Positions 9,601 through 16,411 are shown, numbered from the stretch's first letter. The stretch is 27,397 nucleotides of DNA from an uncultured Oscillospiraceae bacterium (GCA_900543395.1 UQQT01000030.1:1-27397), one strand, 5' to 3'. The notes: generated by a model not told the origin, from the sequence alone. Made by a program: numbers and translations.

Positions 9601-10763
9601 GAATATTCGCGTTGTGTAGGCGAGTAGATTCGCGGGCGTATAAGAAGTACAAAACCGCCCGAATATTTTTTGTTAAGCTCGTTTATGACCTGTTTCGCCG
9701 CCTTTATATCGGGGATATCCGCTTCGTCCTCGGGAGTTTTTTCGCTTTTTAAGTCTGCCAGAAGACATACGACGGTGTTTTCTCCGCCGGAGCTTCTGTA
9801 AATGCTTACAAGCTTTTCTTTAAGCTTGTCGGAATCGGGCGCTTTTGTAAGAATCGTCGAGACGGCTATTGCCGCCGCGCCGGATGGCGGAATTTCGCCG
9901 TTTAATTCGATTCTCGGCAGGGGAGCGGTTTTCGTGAATATTTCGCTTATCATATTAAACGGAGTTTTAATCAATGCCCATATCGGGAAGAAGAGAATAA
10001 AGCCGACGTATATTTTTTTGCAAAGAATCGAAATGACCGCGCTTAATATAAATACCGAGACAATTTCGGATATAAGCAGCGCGTTTCCGATTTTCGAGCG
10101 GTCTTTTACCACGTCTAAGTAAAAACCTATGTGACGTCCGCGCTCGTCCGACGCGTTTTTTGCTTTATCGTACGCTTCCTTTACGACATCCGATTCCGTT
10201 TTATTTTCTCTTTCGGCTTTTTCGGCGACGGCGGTTCTGTAAAGCTCTTTCGTGGTTTCGTCGCATTTTTCGTATATTCCGGCGGGATCGTTTATTAAAA
10301 GCTTTTCCGTTTCGCTGACCTCTGCGGGGATTCGTTCAAAGTCGATTTTACCGAGCTTTCTTAACGAAATGACGGTGTTTTTTACGTTGCCGTTTCCGTT
10401 TTTAAGCGATTCGGCGCATATCGACAAAAGTGCGAACGACAGAAAAAAAGGCAGAAACGAAAGAGACATTACCGTCGTTTCTTTATCTTTAAAAAATGAT
10501 ATTATTTCGTCCTCGTCCGGCAGAACGCCGTTTTCGCATATCTCGGCGCATTGCTTTAAAAAAAAGGAATTATCGTCGGTTTGCGAGAGAGTTTTGTTTT
10601 TTACAAGCGTTTTGTTAAGAGACGAATACTCTCTTGACAGCAGATGAAAATTATCCGTAAGCCACAGCGAGGTTTCGTTTTCGTCGGGAAATGAAACGTA
10701 TTTTTTATAGAAACCGCGTATCGTTTTGAAATTACGGCGCAGTGTTTTTTTTATTTTGCTCAT
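3645..10763 (-). CDS. Giant cyclic beta-1,2-glucan synthase-like protein (GT84 + glycoamylase-like + GH94)
   Basis: This 2372-residue membrane protein has the domain order of cyclic beta-1,2-glucan synthases (NdvB/Cgs). AGGGG precedes the ATG by about 8 nt. Residues 97-117 and 227-262 are hydrophobic. The GT84 glycosyltransferase has a DYDTE motif near 431 and REHRWMRGDIQ near 578; membrane helices follow at about 625-780. A glycoamylase-like domain (PF10091 type, YYDLLMSEARMTG) covers about 960-1165. Two GH94 N-terminal sandwich regions follow (about 1220-1480 and 1680-1850), then the GH94 catalytic barrel with YRDQLQDALG near 1957 and GGDWNDSFNSVG near 2095. In studied members, GT84 builds a protein-bound beta-1,2-glucan from UDP-glucose, GH94 trims it by phosphorolysis, and the glucan is cyclised. 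Here no exporter or modifying gene is adjacent. Brucella Cgs is longer (about 2800-2900 residues). Linear or other glucan products are possible. Confidence 0.85.
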   Translation of the reverse strand: MSKIKKTLRRNFKTIRGFYKKYVSFPDENETSLWLTDNFHLLSREYSSLNKTLVKNKTLSQTDDNSFFLKQCAEICENGVLPDEDEIISFFKDKETTVMSLSFLPFFLSFALLSICAESLKNGNGNVKNTVISLRKLGKIDFERIPAEVSETEKLLINDPAGIYEKCDETTKELYRTAVAEKAERENKTESDVVKEAYDKAKNASDERGRHIGFYLDVVKDRSKIGNALLISEIVSVFILSAVISILCKKIYVGFILFFPIWALIKTPFNMISEIFTKTAPLPRIELNGEIPPSGAAAIAVSTILTKAPDSDKLKEKLVSIYRSSGGENTVVCLLADLKSEKTPEDEADIPDIKAAKQVINELNKKYSGGFVLLIRPRIYSPTQREYSGFERKRGAICALCSLINERTNEFSSVFGDTEKLKNTKYVLAVDYDTEIPFGALSKLIGTALHPLNKAVVSPAERTVKSGYGIFSPKIETSIESANKTAFSKIMSPSSGINAYNGLTGEKYQDLFSESVFSGKGLIDVNAFCSVMPDKFPNQKILSHDILEGIVLRCAFVGDVSFTDSFPRSLNSFLAREHRWMRGDIQNTIFLKIKKKRVTDSVFPFTQRFRLFDNIRRAITPIFTFSALILSCFADGKTAVILSIFALLCTAAGELFSSVYALIFGGIRAFSRLYASDSAPNALMCAVRGLIYVAVLPYSFLNSADAVIRTLYRMTVSKRNLLEWTTFAVSDRNEKNIENIFKDLFDVACAVFLIIFCVSAGKAVGLMFLFAPLFRIFSSKEKQRDYNKLSSYEKNTLISYAGLMWNYFEMYAAKKENMLPPDNVQETPVFRISHRTSPTDIGMYAVSCLGARDLKFIDTKELYFRINELIKSIEKLEKYRGNLFNWYETTTLKTLNPRYISLVDSGNLLCCLTVLKEGLRSYAGENGDIYALINKISEFIAGCDISFMYDKKRGLFHIGYDVQKDELSDSYYDLLMSEARMTGYFAVASRRVPIKHWETLGRMLVKDGRYAGPVSWTGTMFEYFMPSLFLPTYKNTLEYEGLKFALRCQKKDGLKRKLPYGVSESGYYAFDRELNYLYKANGVQSLALKRSDDDEYVVSPYSTFLSVMSDAPDAVRNLKRLDSLGAVGSCGFYEAVDFTRERALSQDFAFVRSYMSHHVGMSIISCVNALSGNIMQKRFMNDEKNAGAKSLLEEKVPTDVRVMKRTGKNEIPKRPARFDENKISSLRCDIANITCSCATNSEYSSFVSSFGEGMFIFAHRSLLKKPTGDFSRPAGLFAAVSENSKITGFTPMCSPERYENYEFISSSGKTSFKTEADGLILTNETGVHPTLPVGINRYFIKNKTSKKRILDFFIYFEPSLLKTDDSDYHSAFNALFLNCEYDKNNNIISFSRTVRDSDCSPSLCAGFTDETPFSYSVDREQVLPHPYGYDALFTAEPDEKTVSTDKCCYIKTRIELKPGEEKKLTFALSAGLSPTSAKTNIIKLRSIKREPKYAPSLFESGSLCEIYAQKLISSVFFSKQRPEIAVRAAKKNTNGVDALWSLGISGDVPLVCVKMSEKDNYVLPLIKVHSALSKCGIETEIAVIVSQNDEYGAPVSEKLKMLLKDENYLHMLGVKNGIFETDETKTDSSVLLTLLSSASLILPERSEKKEAVKVTINKILPSNKAKSANNTFTQNGFEINRTPPTAWCTVLANPSFGVLVSDSSLGFTWAVNSGENKITPWISDSSTDNNSERIIIKTNGKMYDAVKGSNAYFSRDRASYTSRADELYIRTDITVAPRGMKKTVSVSVTNSSDREIEYELIYEINVILSADLKYAKNVKTETDDAGVTFTNPFNRFFKGYARLHTDIASPDITNSSVSFSGVECDPGHITVRKKIRLPARKTEIYKYILSFGKTRESAEKIIKIQPKERKFNAVTIDSPDKTLNSLFNNFLPAQIINSRLYGRTGFRQCSGAYGYRDQLQDALGAILLDPSLLKIQIFRCASAQFIEGDVFHWFHVLPQKKGLRLFGARTRYSDDLLWLPYCVCQYVLKTGDGKILCVPLPYSQGETLKENENQRCFESSFSEKRESLYAHCVRAIEHSLSFGNHSLPLIKGGDWNDSFNSVGINGKGESVWLAMFLIKILNDFSKICESVNDLKRAEKYKNIRVELIKSVEEFAWEGDRYLRAFYDSGEPMGSKSSDACRLDILPQAFSILSEMPESDRQKTALDTAYNELFDKENSVVKLFDVPFDRKTSRAGYVNDYPHGIRENAGQYTHASVWLADAFFKSGDPERGYEIIDALNPAKKKTSVYKNEPFYLSADVYTNKDMYARGGWSLYTGSAGWFYSTVTEDMFGLKPINGKITKKPCLPRKFGEDRASINIKPNYGGNSYNPRES
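3703..3744 (+). terminator. Strong intrinsic terminator of the ruvX operon, embedded in the opposite gene
   Basis: A hairpin with a stem of about 16 bp (3703-3719 with 3722-3738), broken by one T-C mismatch and carrying a few G-T pairs, is followed by six T (3739-3744). It lies 11 nt after the ruvX stop. The same bases, read on the other strand, encode the last conserved stretch of the glucan synthase (CLPRKFGEDRAS), so the sequence serves both purposes. Confidence 0.85.
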
Positions 10764-10899
10764 TGTATTTCGCCCCTTTTTCGCTTATTATGTCCGAAAA
10801 TGAGCGATTAATGACCAAAGTTTGTATATTGACTTGTTTTTTTGAGCGTGAAATGATATAATAAGATAGATTTATTATGTATATGGGGTGTGTCGTTTT
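10764..10899. promoter_or_regulatory. Divergent intergenic region between glucan synthase and DivIVA-like genes
   Basis: These 136 nt hold the start signals of two divergent genes. Rightward, the clear promoter is described separately (10834-10862). Leftward, a CATAAT with a poor -35 is the best I can find, about 20 nt before the AAAAGGGGCG ribosome site (10771-10780). The leftward promoter is therefore weakly supported. No palindromic operator was seen. Confidence 0.35.
10834..10862 (+). promoter_or_regulatory. Sigma-A promoter for the divIVA-like-pcrA pair
   Basis: The -10 is a perfect TATAAT (10857-10862) with an upstream TG at 10854-10855, forming TGATATAAT. A weak -35 TTGTTT (10834-10839) lies 17 nt away. 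A better -35 hexamer, TTGACT at 10829-10834, would need a 22-nt spacer and is probably not used. The extended -10 can compensate for a weak -35. Confidence 0.6.
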
Positions 10900-11739
10900 A
10901 TGACTCAGGACGTTATTTTCCGCTCTGCAGCGATAGGCGGATTTAATAAGGAAGATGTGCTTGAATATATAAGCGAACAAAAGGACGTAATAACGGCTCT
11001 CGAAAGAAAGACCGAGGTGCTTGAATCAAAATACGCACAGTGCGACAGAGACAGGGCGGACGCGGTGAGCGAACGAGCGGCAATAGGCGACGAGCTTAAT
11101 AACGTTCGTTCGAGAATCGACGAATTGACCGCCGAGCTTTCGGAAAAAAACGAGCGTATAAATTCTCTTACACAAGAACTGTCCCGCATGTCCGAGGCTG
11201 CCGCAGAACTCGAAAACTGCCGTTCTCTCCTTAATGACGAACAGAACGAAAAAAGAGCGGAGGAAAACGATTCGAGCCGTATGTGTTCGCAGGAGATCAT
11301 GAACCGTCTTAATGAAAAAGACAGTGAAATCGCCGAACTTAAAAGAGTAAACCGCGAGCTTTCGGAGAAAATTGAAAAACTCAATGCGGATTCGCGTCAG
11401 ATAGGCGCGCTTACATTAAATGCGGAAACGACCGTCGGAAACGCGATTCTCGACGCGAGACGTTTTTCGGATACCATTATAAAAGAAGCACAGGACAAGG
11501 TTACCGAAATGTCGAACAGATCGCGCATAGCTTCCGACGCGACTAAGGCGAGAGTTAAAGACGTAACTTTAAGCATAAAGGCGTTTGCGGAGAGGTTTAA
11601 TTCGATTCTCGACGAAATATATTCCGACGCGTCCGTAATAGACTGTGACATGGACGTATTCAACGACTATTTCAATCAGGCGAAACACGAGATAAACAAT
11701 TATGTTTCGCCTATCGACAGGGATAAAAAGAATGTTTGA
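10900..11739 (+). CDS. DivIVA-like coiled-coil protein
   Basis: This 279-residue, highly charged protein begins with DVIFRSAAIGGFNKEDVLEYISEQ, which matches the short N-terminal segment of DivIVA/GpsB-type proteins (the region that binds curved membrane and nucleates coiled-coil dimers). Residues 28-165 are nearly continuous heptad-like coiled coil rich in Glu, Lys, Arg and Leu. The C-terminal third contains a further helical stretch with RIASDATKARVKDVTLSIKAF. The ATG at 10900 has GGGGTG 9 nt upstream, which decides it over a GTG at 10888 lying inside that site. It has no catalytic motif. A role in division-site or polar organisation is inferred from the family only. Its stop overlaps the start of the helicase gene by 8 nt, so the two are translationally coupled. 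Confidence 0.75.
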   Translation: MTQDVIFRSAAIGGFNKEDVLEYISEQKDVITALERKTEVLESKYAQCDRDRADAVSERAAIGDELNNVRSRIDELTAELSEKNERINSLTQELSRMSEAAAELENCRSLLNDEQNEKRAEENDSSRMCSQEIMNRLNEKDSEIAELKRVNRELSEKIEKLNADSRQIGALTLNAETTVGNAILDARRFSDTIIKEAQDKVTEMSNRSRIASDATKARVKDVTLSIKAFAERFNSILDEIYSDASVIDCDMDVFNDYFNQAKHEINNYVSPIDRDKKNV

Positions 11740-14221
11740 TTATTTGGAAGAAGCTGCGTCGTTAAGGGATGCGATAATTAAAAAAGAATTTTCAAAAATG
11801 AATGATATGCAGTTTTCGGCCGTCACGCACACAGACGGCCCTCTGCTTATTTTAGCGGGCGCGGGCAGCGGTAAAACCACCGTTCTCGTCAACAGAATCG
11901 CATATCTTATAAAATACGGAAAGGCTTATAAGAATAAATCGTTTGCCCGTCCCGTTTCCAAAGAGGATATCGAGCTTATGAAGAGATATCTTGATTCGGA
12001 CGAGACGGTTTATCCGTTTATAAGCGATATTCTCGCCGTTGACGCGCCGAGAGCGTGGGAGATCATGGCTATAACGTTTACGAACAAAGCCGCTTCCGAG
12101 CTTAAAGAGAGACTCGAACGCATGCTCGGTGACAACGGACTCAACGTGTGGGCGAGTACGTTCCACTCGTCGTGCGTCCGTATGTTAAGACGGGACGGCG
12201 CGTGCCTCGGATTTTCGAATCATTTTACGATATACGACACCGACGACTCGAAACGCGTTATAAAAGAGTGCCAAAGACTTCTCGGAATCGACGACAAGTT
12301 TCTGCCGTACAAAACCATTATGAACGAGATAAGCAGGGCGAAGGATTCTCTTATAGGTCCCAAGGAGTACGAAAAGGAAAACGCCTCCGACATCCGTCTT
12401 GCAAAAATCGCGTCCGTCTATAAGAAATATCAGGAGCTTTTAAAGCAGTCGGACGCTATGGATTTCGACGATCTGATTTTCAATACCGTACGTATGCTTA
12501 AAATGAACGCGGATGCAAGAGAGTATTATCAGCGTAAATTCAAATACGTAATGGTCGACGAATATCAGGACACGAACCACGCGCAGTATGTTCTGACCTC
12601 GCTTCTTGCGGGCGGATATAATAATTTGTGCGTTGTCGGCGACGACGATCAGAGTATTTACAGATTCAGAGGCGCGACGATTGAGAATATATTAAGCTTT
12701 GAATTCCAATACAAGAACGCGTATACGATAAGACTTGAACAGAATTACCGTTCCACGCAGAATATACTTGACGCGGCGAATTCCGTTATAGCGAACAATA
12801 CGGAGCGTAAGGGAAAGAACCTGTGGACGGACAACGGCAGGGGGGACAAAATAAAGGTCAAAACCTCGCCCGATGATATGTCCGAGGGCATGTACATAGC
12901 CAAAGAGATAATGGACTCCGCTTCGGAGGGGAAAAAATGGAGCGACCACGCGGTTCTTTACAGAATGAACGCACAGTCGAACATAATCGAACGTCAGCTC
13001 GTCCGCTCGGCGATTCCGTACAGAATTATCGGCGGTCACCGTTTCTATGAGCGTAAGGAGATAAAGGACGCACTGTCGTACCTTACGGTTATATGCAATC
13101 CCGGCGACGGCGTAAGGTTAAGACGAATCATAAACGAGCCTAAACGCGGTATAGGCGATACGACGGTAAATAATGCGGCGAGAATTTCGGACGCGCTCGG
13201 AATTTCTCTTTTCGAGGTTATAAATTCAGCCTCGGAATACCCCGTGCTTTCGAGAGCAAGGTCGAAGCTTGCCGATTTTACAAAGACCATGAACGAGCTT
13301 ATTGAGCTTAAAGATTCCGTTTCGATGGTCGAACTGCTCGATGCGGTTCTCAATAAAACGGGATATCTCGAATCGCTTAAAAATGATCCCGAAACCATGG
13401 ACGACAGAATCGCAAACCTTAACGAGCTATCGTCGAACTTACAGCGATACAGCGACGAAAACGGAGACGACGCTGCGCTTGAAGGGTTCCTCGACGAGGT
13501 CTCGCTGATGAGCGATATAGATAATTTCAACGCCGATAACGACGCGGTGGTGCTGATGACTCTGCACTCGGCAAAGGGACTCGAATTTCCGGTCGTATTT
13601 TTAGCGGGTATGGAGAACGGAATATTTCCATCTCAGCAGGCGATGCTTTCGCAGTCGGACATGGAGGAGGAGAGACGGCTCGCGTACGTCGGAATAACGA
13701 GAGCGAAAGAAAAGCTCTTTTTGACAAACGCGAGGAGCCGAATGTTACACGGACAGACCATGTATAACAAGCCGTCGGATTTCATCTCGGAAATTCCCGA
13801 CGATTTAAAGGACGAGGAAAAGGTCTCAAGTCCGTTCGGCTCGTTTGCTTCATTCGGCTCGTCGTCGCTTGATACCACGGACGGCTCGGGATATTATCCG
13901 TATACTTATCACAGAGCGGAGAATAAGACGTCTTATTCGCAGAGCGCGTTTTCTTCTTCAAACGGCGGGAATAATTCGCACGCTTCGTACTCTTCGCCTG
14001 CGTTTTCGTCCGCGTCAAGACCGTCGAAGTCGGCAAATAAGATGAGCGGAATAGATATATTCTCGCTTAAATCCGGCGACGCGATAAGGCATAAAAAATT
14101 CGGCGACGGAATGATAATAGGCAAGGAAAAAATGGGCAACGACGTACTGCTCGAAGTCGTATTCGAAAATGTCGGAACGAAGAAAATCATGGCAAAGGTT
14201 GCGCCGATAGAAAAAATCTGA
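11732..14221 (+). CDS. pcrA: ATP-dependent DNA helicase PcrA/UvrD
   Basis: This 829-residue superfamily 1A 3'-5' helicase serves nucleotide excision repair, replication restart and removal of proteins from DNA. The motifs in order are Walker A AGAGSGKT (42-49), ITFTNKAA (114-121), VDEYQDT near 276 (Walker B), GDDDQSIYRFRG near 303, LEQNYRST, TLHSAKGLEFP near 610 and RRLAYVGITRAKEKLFL. The C terminus has a Ser-rich linker (about 700-765) and a Tudor-like tail (GDAIRHKKFGDGMIIG onward) that contacts RNA polymerase in PcrA. About 45 extra residues (63-108) separate Walker A from the next motif. I chose the ATG at 11732 because AGGGAT lies about 10 nt before it and it gives the ATGTTTGA overlap with the upstream stop; the open frame continues to 11702 without a ribosome site. 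Confidence 0.95.
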   Translation: MFDYLEEAASLRDAIIKKEFSKMNDMQFSAVTHTDGPLLILAGAGSGKTTVLVNRIAYLIKYGKAYKNKSFARPVSKEDIELMKRYLDSDETVYPFISDILAVDAPRAWEIMAITFTNKAASELKERLERMLGDNGLNVWASTFHSSCVRMLRRDGACLGFSNHFTIYDTDDSKRVIKECQRLLGIDDKFLPYKTIMNEISRAKDSLIGPKEYEKENASDIRLAKIASVYKKYQELLKQSDAMDFDDLIFNTVRMLKMNADAREYYQRKFKYVMVDEYQDTNHAQYVLTSLLAGGYNNLCVVGDDDQSIYRFRGATIENILSFEFQYKNAYTIRLEQNYRSTQNILDAANSVIANNTERKGKNLWTDNGRGDKIKVKTSPDDMSEGMYIAKEIMDSASEGKKWSDHAVLYRMNAQSNIIERQLVRSAIPYRIIGGHRFYERKEIKDALSYLTVICNPGDGVRLRRIINEPKRGIGDTTVNNAARISDALGISLFEVINSASEYPVLSRARSKLADFTKTMNELIELKDSVSMVELLDAVLNKTGYLESLKNDPETMDDRIANLNELSSNLQRYSDENGDDAALEGFLDEVSLMSDIDNFNADNDAVVLMTLHSAKGLEFPVVFLAGMENGIFPSQQAMLSQSDMEEERRLAYVGITRAKEKLFLTNARSRMLHGQTMYNKPSDFISEIPDDLKDEEKVSSPFGSFASFGSSSLDTTDGSGYYPYTYHRAENKTSYSQSAFSSSNGGNNSHASYSSPAFSSASRPSKSANKMSGIDIFSLKSGDAIRHKKFGDGMIIGKEKMGNDVLLEVVFENVGTKKIMAKVAPIEKI

Positions 14222-14239
14222 ATTGTTTTTTTTATAAAA

Positions 14240-14285
14240 GAGAGCCGAATCCCGTAAACTCAAAACGGATTCGGTTCTCTCTTTT
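14240..14285 (+). terminator. Intrinsic terminator of pcrA
   Basis: GAGAGCCGAATCC (14240-14252) pairs with GGATTCGGTTCTCTC (14267-14281), with a two-base TT bulge, and TTTT follows. It lies 18 nt after the pcrA stop. Its 3' arm is part of a repeat described separately. Confidence 0.75.
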
Positions 14286-14323
14286 GCTGCACGGTATTCA
14301 AAACGGATTCGGTTGCACGGTAT
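14260..14323. repeat. Short nested direct repeats at the pcrA terminator
   Basis: The 17-mer TCAAAACGGATTCGGTT occurs at 14260-14276 and again at 14298-14314. The 10-mer TGCACGGTAT occurs at 14288-14297 and 14314-14323, giving a 26-nt period. The terminator's 3' arm has thus been duplicated downstream. The second copy has no matching 5' arm of its own but could compete for the first one. Confidence 0.85.
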
Positions 14324-14333
14324 AGAATAAAAA

Positions 14334-14355
14334 CACCCCGGCAAAAACCGGGGTG
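14334..14355 (-). terminator. Intrinsic terminator of the ferredoxin gene
   Basis: This is a perfect 8-bp stem, CACCCCGG with CCGGGGTG, with a 6-nt loop. Read leftward it is followed by five T. It lies 31 nt beyond the ferredoxin stop. Together with the pcrA terminator it separates two convergent genes. Confidence 0.85.
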
Positions 14356-14386
14356 AATTTATTGTCATATAAATGACTTGTCCGCC

Positions 14387-14557
14387 TTATTCCTGTACGG
14401 GAGCTCCGACGGGGCAAGTGCCTGCGCAAGCACCGCACTCAATGCATGTATCAGCGTCGATAACGTACTTGTCGTCGCCCTCGGAGATAGCCTCTACGGG
14501 ACATTCCGCAGCGCAAGCACCGCAGGAAATGCAGTCGTCCGTGATTTTGTATGCCAT
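14387..14557 (-). CDS. 2x[4Fe-4S] bacterial ferredoxin
   Basis: This 56-residue protein is a small cytoplasmic electron carrier. Two cysteine motifs, CISCGACAAECP (from residue 9) and CIECGACAGTCP (from residue 38), each provide the CxxCxxCxxxCP pattern for a [4Fe-4S] cluster. The length and internal symmetry are those of clostridial ferredoxins, which serve pyruvate:ferredoxin oxidoreductase, hydrogenases and related enzymes. A perfect AAAGGAGGT (14566-14574) lies 8 nt before the ATG, which suggests strong expression. It has its own promoter and terminator and so is monocistronic, separate from the holB-ricT genes upstream. The physiological partner is not visible from the neighbours. Confidence 0.95.
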   Translation of the reverse strand: MAYKITDDCISCGACAAECPVEAISEGDDKYVIDADTCIECGACAGTCPVGAPVQE

Positions 14558-14593
14558 TGTGTGTGACCTCCTTTGTTTTATGATTTCAAGATT

Positions 14594-14621
14594 ATTGTAA
14601 CATAAAATTTATAAATTTCAA
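14594..14621 (-). promoter_or_regulatory. Sigma-A promoter of the ferredoxin gene
   Basis: On the minus strand, TTGAAA (14616-14621) lies 16 nt before TACAAT (14594-14599), with TG immediately upstream of the -10 in the extended position. It lies in AT-rich sequence between ricT and the ferredoxin. Confidence 0.6.
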
Positions 14622-14646
14622 TAGAAAATATAAATTTTTTTACGCA

Positions 14647-15513
14647 TTAACCCTCTATGTCTTTAAGAGCCTCGATTTCCGATTTGTTTACGGTTATTCT
14701 CGCGTCCTTTAAGAGGCGGACTTCTTTTCTGTTGACTATAACGGGAGCCGCGTCGGGCTTTTTGTCGAGTCTGACCGTCAGACTGCCCGTAAGCAGGTTG
14801 CAGTCGATAACCTCGCCCTTGCCCTCCTTTGTCTCGACTGTCGCGCCGATTTTCGGCGTAACTTTAAGAAGATGCTCATATGCGTCCTGTTCGTATTTAA
14901 GACAGCACATAAGCCGTCCGCACGAACCGCTGATTTTTGTCGGATTAAGAGACAGTCCCTGTTCCTTTGCCATTTTAATCGAAACGGGCTGGAAGTCGCT
15001 CAAAAACTGTTTACAGCAGTAGGGGCGGCCGCAGATTCCGAGTCCGCCGAGCATTTTAGATTCATCTCTGACGCCTATCTGTCTCAACTCGATTCTCGCT
15101 CTGAACACACCTGCGAGATCTTTTACAAGCTCTCTGAAATCTACTCGTCCGGGGGCGGTGTAGTAGAAAAGAATCTTGCTTCCGTCAAACGTATATTCCA
15201 CGTCGACAAGCTTCATGTTAAGACCGTGGTCGGCGATTTTCTTTTCGAATATCGGACCGGCTTTTTTCTCCTTTTCGCGGTTCTGACGGCATATTTCTAT
15301 ATCCTCTTTCGTCGCGATTCTGATGATGCTTTTAAGCGGTTTTACGATAGAGTCGTCCTCTACCTTTCTGTTCTCCATAGCGACCTCTCCGCACTCGATT
15401 CCGCGGGCGGTCTCGACTATAACGAACGAACCTTTTTTTATATCCATGCCGTCGGGGCTGAAATAATATACTTTTCCTGTTTCTTTAAATTTAACTCCTA
15501 CTACCTCTTCCAT
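14647..15513 (-). CDS. ricT: RicT/YaaT (PSP1-domain) Y-complex protein
   Basis: This 288-residue PSP1 C-terminal-domain protein matches Bacillus subtilis YaaT/RicT. In B. subtilis RicT joins RicA and RicF in the Y-complex, which binds two [4Fe-4S] clusters, steers RNase Y processing of mRNAs and promotes phosphorelay-driven sporulation, competence and biofilm formation. Diagnostic cysteines are all present: Cys161, 166 and 167 in GICGRPYCC and Cys198, 203 and 204 in GSCGRLMCC. The ATG has GAAAGGAG just upstream, overlapping the holB stop. The gap to holB is only 11 nt, and the holB-ricT order is the same as in B. subtilis. An acidic/basic C-terminal tail follows the PSP1 core. The identity is firm; that its partners RicA and RicF exist elsewhere in this genome is an assumption. 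Confidence 0.92.
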   Translation of the reverse strand: MEEVVGVKFKETGKVYYFSPDGMDIKKGSFVIVETARGIECGEVAMENRKVEDDSIVKPLKSIIRIATKEDIEICRQNREKEKKAGPIFEKKIADHGLNMKLVDVEYTFDGSKILFYYTAPGRVDFRELVKDLAGVFRARIELRQIGVRDESKMLGGLGICGRPYCCKQFLSDFQPVSIKMAKEQGLSLNPTKISGSCGRLMCCLKYEQDAYEHLLKVTPKIGATVETKEGKGEVIDCNLLTGSLTVRLDKKPDAAPVIVNRKEVRLLKDARITVNKSEIEALKDIEG

Positions 15514-15524
15514 ATTGTCTCCTT

Positions 15525-16403
15525 TCAGAATGATTGTGAAATCAGTATGCTTGTCCTTGTCAGAAGCAAGGTCTCGTTTAAATTCCTATCTATATCCGAA
15601 TACAGCTCAAAAAGTGTATCGGTCATTTTTATTATCTGTGCTTTTGTGAATTTTTCCGCTATCGCGCGGACTTCTTTTTCGTTGTCCGAAGCTCTTTGTA
15701 TGTTTTCGCCGTACGTAAGAGCGTCCCTTAATATAAGTGATAAATGCATATAAAACGTTCTTAACGCGTTCTTGTCCTTTGTAAGAGCCGACATCGAGAG
15801 CATAAGCGCGTACTCATTTTTCCGTGCTATCGCTTCTGCGGCTTTCAGCGAAGCCTCAATTCCTTTTTTGCTCTCTTTTATTTGAGACGAGAATGATTCC
15901 TCTCCGCCCATTCTGTAATTTACGACTCTTGAAAGTATGGTTTCGAGAAGATCGTCCTTAGATTGCGTTGCCAGTATAAAACGCGCGTGCTTAGGAGGTT
16001 CTTCGAGAACTTTCAGCAGAGCGTTCTGTGCGTCGTCCGCCATTGCCGACGCTTCGAGAATTACGAATATTTCATAATTGCTCTCGTTCGGGAGAATGTA
16101 CGCCTGTCTGCGGACGGACTTTACGTCGTCCATGCTGATAGAGTGTTTTTTCTCGTTTCCTTCTATTACTATTATGTCCGGGTGTGTTCCGTCTTTCGCT
16201 TTTATACATGCGGGACACTTCATGCACGGCTCCTTTCCCGGAGTTTCGCACACGAGTGCGGCGGCAAGATGAAGCGCGAGAGACTTTCTCGACTTCGGCG
16301 TATCGCCGGTTATCAGAATCGCATGAGGAAACGAACCCGAATCGAACGAAGCGGATATTTTATTTTTTATATCTTCACTTAATTTTAACTTTGCAAAATT
16401 CAT
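15525..16403 (-). CDS. holB: DNA polymerase III delta' subunit-like clamp-loader protein
   Basis: This 292-residue clamp-loader subunit helps load the sliding clamp on primed DNA. The N-terminal AAA+ fold has Cys52, Cys60, Cys63 and Cys66, a zinc-binding module typical of delta' and gamma/tau subunits. DDAQNALLKVLEEPP and the downstream FILATQSKDDLLETILSRV are the strongest family signals; the latter holds the SRV (sensor/SRC-like) region. The P-loop position reads GDTPKSRKS (33-41) and lacks the GxGKT consensus, so ATP binding is probably lost, as is known for delta' in other bacteria. No clear ribosome site precedes the ATG, which sits 8 nt after the AEC transporter stop, so translation may depend on reinitiation. 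ricT follows after 11 nt. Confidence 0.85.
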   Translation of the reverse strand: MNFAKLKLSEDIKNKISASFDSGSFPHAILITGDTPKSRKSLALHLAAALVCETPGKEPCMKCPACIKAKDGTHPDIIVIEGNEKKHSISMDDVKSVRRQAYILPNESNYEIFVILEASAMADDAQNALLKVLEEPPKHARFILATQSKDDLLETILSRVVNYRMGGEESFSSQIKESKKGIEASLKAAEAIARKNEYALMLSMSALTKDKNALRTFYMHLSLILRDALTYGENIQRASDNEKEVRAIAEKFTKAQIIKMTDTLFELYSDIDRNLNETLLLTRTSILISQSF

Positions 16404-16411
16404 AGTCTGTT

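Noticed and set aside
14872..15753. 293-codon plus-strand open frame across ricT and holB
   Set aside because: It is antisense to two well-supported genes, spans their junction, and has low-complexity Phe/Tyr/Ser content.
15525..16403. holB as a pseudogene because its P-loop is degenerate
   Set aside because: Delta' subunits commonly lack a functional P-loop, and the rest of the frame, including the zinc cysteines, is intact.
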